Positions 57,561 through 64,000 of a stretch of 64,000 nucleotides of DNA are shown here, one piece after another. A program made the position numbers and the translations under genes. The notes below the pieces were generated by a model. That model was given only the letters and a program-made list of their open reading frames with translations, ran no database searches and was not told the DNA's origin. Each line of letters begins with the position of its first letter. Within the stretch, counting starts at the first letter, position 1. Source of the stretch: Buxus sempervirens (Eukaryota; Streptophyta; Magnoliopsida; Buxales; Buxaceae); NCBI GenBank assembly GCA_947561395.2, contig OX387186.1, forward strand, positions 39,265,220-39,329,219, given 5' to 3'.

Positions 57561-59057
57561 TGCCGAAATGGCCCTTTTTGACCCATTTTTTCACCAGATT
57601 AGTTTTTTTTTCATTCCCACTTGATGTTCACCTTAATTTGACCTTCAAAACTTGCCCCAAATTGGGCTTGGACACCATACTTGCAAAATTCCCCAAATTT
57701 AGGAAAAGAACATGGCTTTACCTTGCCACCTTGTATTACCTTCATTCAATATGGTATTCACATTATACCTTGGCCTGTAAAACATGCAAACGGCCTTCCC
57801 ACATTTACACCCAATTCCCCAAACGCAATTGTGTGCTTTTAGCCGAAAACGTGTTTCTCCACCTTCAAGCGTATGGTTTTTGGGTTTTGGCTTAATTGGC
57901 AACTTAGAACTCAAGTATAGTGATGCCCGGAATCGAATCACAGATCCCATTGTCATCACATTGTTGACCCAAATTCTAAGGTAAATGTTTTCACTTTCGC
58001 TTTCCGAAGTCACGACCTCGGTGCGCCAAGCTACACACATTCATGGTTCAACTTCCTAATAGGTAAAGGGTAGGCTGTGCAAATTGTCTCAAGTGCTCAA
58101 GTGCAATTTTAAAATTGTGGTAACATTCATAACGTCCCAGCCCCTTGCCACTCTTTTTCGTAGCCATGCATTCATTCCAAGCCAAGGCATATATGACAAA
58201 ATAATGAAGCTAAATACAAGCAAGCAAGAACCCAAATATGCACAAAAATATTACATGCCCAAAAAGTGGTATACAAAACATGTTATTTATACAAACCACA
58301 ATTAAACCATGGAAGCATGCTTGAAACCCAAAAGCATTCCCTAAAATCCCAGATTTTCATGCTCTTTTTCATGCTCAAAGTGTACCATTTACCCCAAATT
58401 GAAGCCTAAATTTTTAGCACTTACTTGGCATGGTTCAAAAGTGTTTCAATGAGGTAAAATATGCTTTAAAATCTCCAGAAATATGCACTAAAATTTTCAG
58501 ATTTCTCATGCCCAAAAGTGCATCCTTTATACCCCCAAATTAATGCCTAAAAATTTAGCAACTACTTGACATGGTATATTGGTGAACATACTAAAAAAAT
58601 CCACAATGTGCACTAAAATTCCAGATTTCATGCTCTTGGTTTTCATGCTCAAATTGAATCCCCCTATACCCCAAATCAAAGGCATGGCATAACAAAAAAA
58701 ATTTTTTTTTTAAGCACAAAAAAGTATGCTTTATAGGAATCATGTTTGAATACCCAAAAATTCTGAACCCCTAGATTTCATGCTACTAATTCTCATATTC
58801 AAACCATGGTATTCCAAATTCAAATTAGAGCATGTTATCACCAAATACAACCAAATCATACTTCAAGATAGGCTTTTTCTAAATCAACCTTTAGGTAACA
58901 TCAAGCAAAACATACATGGCTTGATTCATATAAAATTCAAAAGCATCCCAATCTGATTTGAAATACAAGCATATATACAAATGAATTAGACAAAGTAGCA
59001 AGCATTCAAAAATAAGTAAAAAGCATGAATACACACAAAAAGGCTTAAATCCACAAG

Positions 59058-59075
59058 TCCCCAGCAGAGTCGCCA
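59058..59075 (-). other. element 2 primer-binding site (tRNA-Arg)
   Basis: TGGCGACTCTGCTGGGGA on the minus strand, two bases after the 5' LTR end. It matches the 3' end of a plant tRNA-Arg (CCCCAGCGGAGTCGCCA) with one mismatch over 17 bases. Confidence 0.88.
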
Positions 59076-60981
59076 GTTGTGAGACATGGGAAAATCACCG
59101 GAATGATCATCCCTCCGTCAACACACGGGCTCAACGCAAAAATGGGAGAGTCGCCACCATTCATGATTTTGAGGTGAGAATGGACACCAAAGAGTTCAAA
59201 ATAAGCAAAAAGTGAACAAATAAACATTCTAGGATAAAAATAATCCTACTTGAAAATCAAATCCAGAGATGGGTAAGGGGATTAGATTATGAACGGGAGA
59301 AGGTGTTAGGCACCCCCATTCATCCACACGAAGTGGTTGCCAAGTGTACATGCTAAAAAGAAAATAAGAAGCTTGCTAAAAATCATGAAAAAGCCTTGAA
59401 AAAGGAACAAGTGTATGATATATTCACATGAAGATCCAAATGGATTTTAGATCTTCTCTTATGTCAATATCACTTCTGGAGTATTTCAAAAAATGGAAAT
59501 CAAAGCTCAAGTTGCTCAAAACCAAGTTAAATCAAATCCGGAAAATTCGGTAAAAAGTATGCCATTTGCCTTGAAATCATTCAAATCCAATTCTAAATTG
59601 ACCCAAACCAAATCCATTTGAAAGATTAGGGTAAATAAGAGTCTTATGCAAAATTTCACTTCATTCCGATGAAAAATCTAGGAGTTATGCTCCTTTGAAG
59701 TTGCTGCTGGGGATTTTTAAAAGTGGTAAGTGGGCAACTTTGGAAAATTGTCTAGAAATATCCACTACATAAAAGTCCACGAAATTTGGTGTGATTGAAG
59801 TTTGTATAGCCATCTTTCCAGAGAAACTAGCCTCATACAAAAATCCCTTCGGATGTGCCTTGGGTGGTCTCCCGAACAGGCCCCGAAGATCACAGATTTA
59901 CCCAGAAAAGTACAAATGAACAGTTCTGAGTAAATCGGATACCAATAATTCAAATGGAATTCAAAAATTATGAAACCAACTGGATTTGAAAATAGACGCA
60001 TAAAGGAGTACTCAGAAATAAAAATCACTCGAATCGGACTTAAAACGAACACATGGCGGTCCGTCGAAGTGACAAGTTCTGTATTTGAACCTGAACTGTC
60101 CACTTAACTTCGACATGGAGGTGTCAAAAATCCGCTTGATAGAAATTCATGAAATTTGGTGGACATAAACTAGACAGCCTCACCTTTCCCATGGTTCTAG
60201 AATTGCCCCAAAATTCATCCAGATGATGAAGTTATGGGCGTCCGAAGTAAGGGTACAGGTGCTGTCAAGCTAAGCCACTTTTGAAGAAAATCAAATCCGA
60301 AAATTGACAAAGTGTGTGAGATTCGTGTGAGATGAATCCAAAACCTTTGAAAAACATTTAAAAACACTCCAGAATTTTATTGAGGCCATTTATTGGAGAT
60401 TTATCACAATGAATGTAGTAAATCCCCAAATGTGAGCCTATTCACCAAAAAGTGTAATATGTGTGCAAGAGTGAAAAACCAAGCAAGATCAATACAACCA
60501 CATATAATGCATATAGATTCAACAAAATAGGTTCTAGCATAGCCTAGGGTTCCATTCCATTATCGTTTCCCTCTGTTCTCTCTCCCCGTTAAACACGGAT
60601 CTTCGAAATAATCAAGGGTACTTTGATTATAGAACGGTTTTCAATCAATCAAAAAGGCCTTATGCTACATGGGTTCTAGCACTAGGGTCAATCCCCAGTC
60701 TCGTTTCTCCTAGATCCGCCTTCACGTTTTACGGCTAGGGGAGTCTTGAGATACTTTGAGCCGGGGAAGGATTTCCACACATACAAACAAGGCTTTACAC
60801 TACAGAAAGGTAGAAGAAGAGATCTAGATCTAGGAATGTAAAGACAGAAAATAAAAAGAAAAGTTGAGGCTTACCTGAGTTCTGGAGGCGATTCCGCAGC
60901 GGTTTTCTTCTTCTCTTGGAGTTCTTCTTTGCAAGAATTCAAAACAAGAGTTGAGTGCCATTTGCTCAAGGAGGAGGCTCC

Positions 60982-60989
60982 TATTTATA
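60982..60989 (-). promoter_or_regulatory. element 2 LTR TATA box
   Basis: TATAAATA on the minus strand in 'gcctataaataggagcctcc', 156 bp downstream of the inverted-repeat array. Confidence 0.75.
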
Positions 60990-61145
60990 GGCAAAGGCTA
61001 AGGTCATTGGTAGACACAACTTAATGTCTAGAACTCCCCCAACCTAAACCCTAAGGTTATTTCCGCGATTTCCCCTCATTTAATGAGGGACATGATGGTA
61101 AAAGTGAAAAGCTCTCGGAAAACCCTAATTTTGAGCAAACTTAAG

Positions 61146-61287
61146 GTATCCGGTATGTCAGACCGGATAAAAAAGGGCCTTAAGGTATCCGGTACATGGT
61201 ACCGGATACACTAAGGCTCACATGTATCCGGTATGAGTATCCGGATACAGGAAGTAGTACTTGTATCCGGATTGAGTATCCGGATAC
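61146..61287 (-). promoter_or_regulatory. array of four 8-9-8 inverted repeats, element 2 5' LTR
   Basis: 25-bp units start at 61146, 61185, 61224 and 61263 with exact 39-bp spacing. All four are full length here, unlike in the 3' LTR. Confidence 0.93.
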
Positions 61288-61377
61288 AGGTAAAAGTTTA
61301 TTTTCTTCAAATTCTGTGCTGGCTTTCCAGGAGATAATGATTTTTGATGATTATTTGTGCAATTTGGGGTGTCTACA

Positions 61378-61382
61378 ATGCC
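61378..61382. other. target-site duplication of element 2, right copy
   Basis: ATGCC directly after the element end; the partner is at 37819-37823. Confidence 0.95.
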
Positions 61383-61853
61383 CCGTACATCCCCGCCAAG
61401 ATCATAGGGGCCAATCTCTCCTGTTCCCTAACTTGGCAAATGACTGAGATGAAGGCCAAGTCAACTTCATCATCATCTCGTGGGAAAAGTAGTTGATTGA
61501 CCACTATCAGGGTCAAGGCATTAAACCTAGCCTCTTTGTTTTCCCCCCTCATGAGCCTCTCAGTCAGAAAAGACTTGGATAAGGTCAAAAGTGTGTCAGA
61601 ATCCCCTATACCCAATCATGGCCTCAATAATTTCCCACTTAAATGGGATGGAAGGGATGAGCAAGATGTGACCTAGGTGAATAGAATCCCATTTGATCCC
61701 TTCATCAAGGGTCATAGAGTTAACCTACCTAGTGTAGAATGAATCTACTGGGTTGTACCTAGTGAAATTAGGGGGTTTTGCTCTAAAAGGTTGTTTTGCA
61801 GGGGAGGCTGCGTTAACAGATAATAATGGGGCAGAAGATGGTCTGGAAGCCAT
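61378..61853 (-). pseudogene. DUF7745-like antisense gene of element 1, 5' piece
   Basis: The minus-strand frame starts ATG 61853 (MASRPSSAPLLSV), equivalent to 45501 in element 2. Defects: Trp after FYTR is a TAG (61724-61722), and about 57 codons between EAMIG and GDSDTLL are deleted (near 61615). The remaining part, with FNALTLIVVNQLLFP, continues to the element 2 insertion point; the gene resumes at 37823. TATAAAAA (61970-61963) and an inverted-repeat array lie upstream. Confidence 0.88.
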
Positions 61854-61962
61854 TGGGGATGATTGGAGCTTGCTAAGAATCAATGGGAGGAAGAAAAATG
61901 GAGAAAAGGGGTTTTCTAAACTCAAAAAGTCGTCAAAGTGACGCACATCCCGAGGCCAATTG

Positions 61963-61970
61963 TTTTTATA
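61963..61970 (-). promoter_or_regulatory. TATA box of the element 1 DUF7745-like gene
   Basis: TATAAAAA on the minus strand, 12 bp from the inverted-repeat array, as in element 2. Confidence 0.72.
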
Positions 61971-61982
61971 GCATGTTTTAAT

Positions 61983-62121
61983 GTATCAGACATATCAGAT
62001 CGGATACAAGAGGTTCTGTTTATATCCGACGCAAAATATCGGATACAAGATATTTTTCTTGTATCCGATAAATTTCATCAGATACAAAAAAATTACTCAT
62101 CCGATCTGATATATCGAATAC
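61983..62121 (-). promoter_or_regulatory. array of four 8-9-8 inverted repeats, element 1, between the antisense genes
   Basis: 25-bp units start at 61983, 62022, 62061 and 62097 (spacing 39, 39, 36). Arms are GTATCAGA/TCGGATAC, ATATCCGA/TCGGATAC, GTATCCGA/TCAGATAC and TCATCCGA/TCGAATAC. The CCGA/TCGG core matches the element 1 LTR, not element 2. Confidence 0.9.
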
Positions 62122-62332
62122 AAGAAAAAAAGCAAAAAAAAAAAAAAAAGGAAAAGGAAGAAAAAGATCAATTTTTTTTTACCTATATACATGTTATAAA
62201 TGCAGAAAAATGAAAAGAAAAAGAAGGAAAAGAGAGCAGAACAAGAGAAAATGAATAAAAAGTTTTTTTCATATATATATATATACAAGTTTCATTTATA
62301 CAAGGATGATGTAAATACACAAAAATCCTAAT

Positions 62333-64000
62333 CTACTGTGCCTCTGCAGGATCACCCCCACGGCCTCTGCCACGTGCCCCTCTGCGGCCTCCACCTTGAG
62401 ATCGTCAACGACTAAAAACATGGGAGATGATACGATCAGCGGCGTGGCGAGGAATCTGGCCCAGAATGGACTGAATCTGGTACGTAAGGCAGTAGGCCGA
62501 ATTGTTAGGATATGGGCCCGTGGGAACAGAATCTGATGAGGAAGCCTCAGGCTCAGTAGGAGCAGGCTCGGCTGGAAGGATAGCCGCCTTAGGCTCAACT
62601 GGGTCCTCGGCCACAGCAGTCTCAACTCCCACAACTCCGGAAGTCTCAGCAGCAGTAGAAGGAGGATCAGGAACAGAAACAGCTGGATTAATGGAAATAA
62701 AGTCAGAAATTAAAGTACCAAAATGAACCAAAGAGTTGAAACTGAAGTAAACTTACCAGGGACATGAGGAGCAGGAGCAGGAGCCATCACAGGACATGAG
62801 GTACTAACAGGATCAGCTGCAGCAGCAGGAACAGGAGATACAACCGGGTTAGCGGCCGGGGCGTCCTCTGGATCAGCAACCCGAACCGGAGATGGACCAG
62901 GAACAAGAGGATCTGGTTCAAAGGCAACATCATGATCTGGGACCGGATCCTGCAAAAGTTAAATAGTTCATATCAGAACAACAGGGAAACATAGAAATGA
63001 AAGAAATGGAGTTGTAAATAACTAGATACCTGTATAGTCATAAGCTCAGCAACCAAAGCCTCCAGCTCTCTGATCCGGGCATCTCTCTGGGCCACGGTCG
63101 CATCATGCTCGGCAATCATATCATCGACTGCGGCCCGCTGACTCTGAAATTGGTCCCGCAGAGCATTCAGCTCATCTACCTGCCAATAAGAATGAGATTA
63201 GAATCATAAATGCTAAACTGAAGAAAATGAGATAGGAGAAGGTAACTTACAGTGTCGTCATGAACTCGGATGTAGATCCCACCGATCTCTGTCACTCCAG
63301 AGCGAGTGGGTCGATCCATCAAGCACCCAATGGATACCCTCCTGAACTCATCATAGTCCCCAGCTACTGTAAGTCCCTCCACGTCCTCCCAATGATCGAA
63401 CTGGTCAATATCAAACCCGGGAAGGAGGGTGGTGGGACCAACATGAGGAGGAGAAACTGGAATACGAGGTATGCCTGTGTGCTGATAGTACAGGCGCTCT
63501 CCTAGGTACATCACCCTACCAAGCCTCCCAAGGAAGCACTGGTAGGGTTGGCGTCGGAGGTCTCGCTCAAAAGCATCCTGTACTATCATCTCACGAGCGA
63601 CCCCAATATCCACATCATCAAAGCGTGCCAACAGGAGCTGCAAAGAAGAAGAATGATGTCAGATACAAACAAGGAATAGAAAAAGAGACAAGAAAAAAGG
63701 GTGAATAATTTTACATCAAGTCGACGGGCACGATCCAGGTGAACCCGAGTAGTACGGGGCTGACTCTTGTCTGCATCTCTATCCAAGACGGACCACCGTA
63801 TGGCAACGGGGAATTCCGCAGCACCAGGCACGGGGGATGGGCGGAAGTAAGTCATGTAGGTATACATAAATAGCTGGCAAAAGAGAAATCAATCAAGGAT
63901 AAAGAAGATGAAATTTTGGGGGATAAAAACAAAGCAGATGTATCCAGTACCTGCAGGATCTGCCAGAAGAACCTGCAACTAACACCATCGCCCCTCGGAG
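62333..64000 (-). pseudogene. PMD gene of element 1, right part in window
   Basis: Minus-strand exons: end of exon 2 (64000-63951, RFFWQILQ|GTACTG), exon 3 (63873-63715), exon 4 (63637-63251), exon 5 (63179-63030, coiled coil), exon 6 (62949-62757) and exon 7 (62682-62333). Exon sizes and phases match the element 2 gene (159 and 150 bp for exons 3 and 5 in both). No stop occurs in exons 3-6. A TGA at 62407-62405 replaces an Arg codon just before the RGG tail and removes about 24 residues. The N-terminal PMD half lies outside the window, so whether the whole gene is open is unknown. It is a reading-frame-preserved relative of a gene whose gag-pol companion is dead. Confidence 0.85.

Larger units (their letters stand above)
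55450..59057 (-). other. element 2 leader between primer site and gag
   Basis: This 3.6-kb untranslated region holds, from the gag side, a 3' splice-site-like CTTACTCAG|GTAC (55507), the 40-bp hairpin array (55706-56680), 76-bp repeats (56690-57090), four GTATCCGG-type units (57419-57560) and an AT-rich part toward the primer site. A 113-codon frame at 58040-57699 has a stop-broken equivalent in element 1; I do not recognise it and doubt that it is coding. Confidence 0.7.
37824..61377 (-). mobile_element. element 2: complete 23.5-kb Tat/Ogre-like LTR retrotransposon
   Basis: In the element's own direction (minus strand): 5' LTR 61377-59078, primer site 59075-59058, leader with hairpin arrays, gag-pro 55449-51739, pol 51739-48152, two genes encoded on the opposite strand (DUF7745-like 45501-47209, PMD 42249-45013), polypurine tract 40130-40115 and 3' LTR 40114-37824. 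It is flanked by ATGCC. The LTRs differ at about 27 positions in 2.28 kb by my hand alignment (about 1.2%) plus two small indels, so insertion was recent. The tRNA-Arg primer site, second RNase H and lack of chromodomain place it in the Tat lineage. Size exceeds most plant LTR elements but fits Ogre-like ones. Confidence 0.95.
59078..61377 (-). repeat. element 2 5' LTR
   Basis: 2,300 bp, TGTAGACACC...CCCATGTCTCACA in element direction, nearly identical to 37824-40114. The TATA box TATAAATA lies at 60989-60982. Confidence 0.96.

Noticed and set aside
57699..58040. 113-codon minus-strand frame in the element 2 leader as an extra Ogre-type ORF1
   Set aside because: The element 1 counterpart has stops in the same frame, the size is far below that of known ORF1, and I recognise no domain. 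It is kept only as a note.
1..64000. tRNA and rRNA genes
   Set aside because: I saw only the short tRNA-Arg-complementary primer sites, and no cloverleaf-length or rRNA-like sequence.

Overview
The window looks like heterochromatic DNA of a large plant genome, probably an angiosperm. It is almost wholly nested transposable elements, and I found no intact host gene. The evidence is plant Ty3/gypsy retrotransposons of the Tat/Ogre type (tRNA-Arg primer sites, two RNase H domains), a plant-type Helitron carrying one exon of a GRF-INTERACTING FACTOR gene, and plant-specific protein families (plant mobile domain, DUF7745-like).

Layout. 1-22873 is a mosaic of old LTRs. LTR family A ends in GGGTTTTACA and has copies at 1-1832, 2615-3993, 7866-10899 (a complete solo LTR with GCTTC target duplications) and 16330-17507/22316-22873. 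LTR family B is followed by a tRNA-Arg-like primer site and has copies at 1833-2563, 6491-12531 (split by the solo LTR) and 12743-16279. A decayed LINE tail lies at 3994-5346 (minus). A non-autonomous Helitron (17508-22315) sits in the last A copy.

22874-64000 holds two giant Tat-lineage elements, one inside the other. Element 1 (plus strand) begins with its 5' LTR at 22874 and runs past the right edge; its gag-pol (28492-35776) is dead. Element 2 (minus strand, 37824-61377, 23,554 bp) is inserted in element 1 with a perfect ATGCC target duplication, near-identical 2.3-kb LTRs and intact gag-pro and pol reading frames. Each element also carries, antisense to gag-pol, two intron-containing genes: a plant mobile domain (PMD) gene and a DUF7745-like gene. 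Element 2 landed in the DUF7745-like gene of element 1, so that gene is split between 36751-37823 and 61378-61853.

Main observation. Both elements contain arrays of 25-bp inverted repeats with an exact 8-9-8 geometry (8-bp arm, 9-nt spacer, 8-bp arm) repeated every 39 bp, usually four in a row. They occur upstream of the LTR TATA box, in the leader before gag, upstream of the PMD gene, and exactly 12 bp upstream of the TATA box of the DUF7745-like gene in both elements. Element 2 uses arms GTATCCGG/CCGGATAC; element 1 uses GTATCCGA/TCGGATAC, so both arms changed together. A separate 24-copy array in the element 2 leader (55706-56680) has unrelated sequence but the same 8-9-8 geometry, and its arms covary. 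This resembles a retroelement-wide regulatory code, perhaps read by one of the antisense gene products or acting as RNA hairpins.
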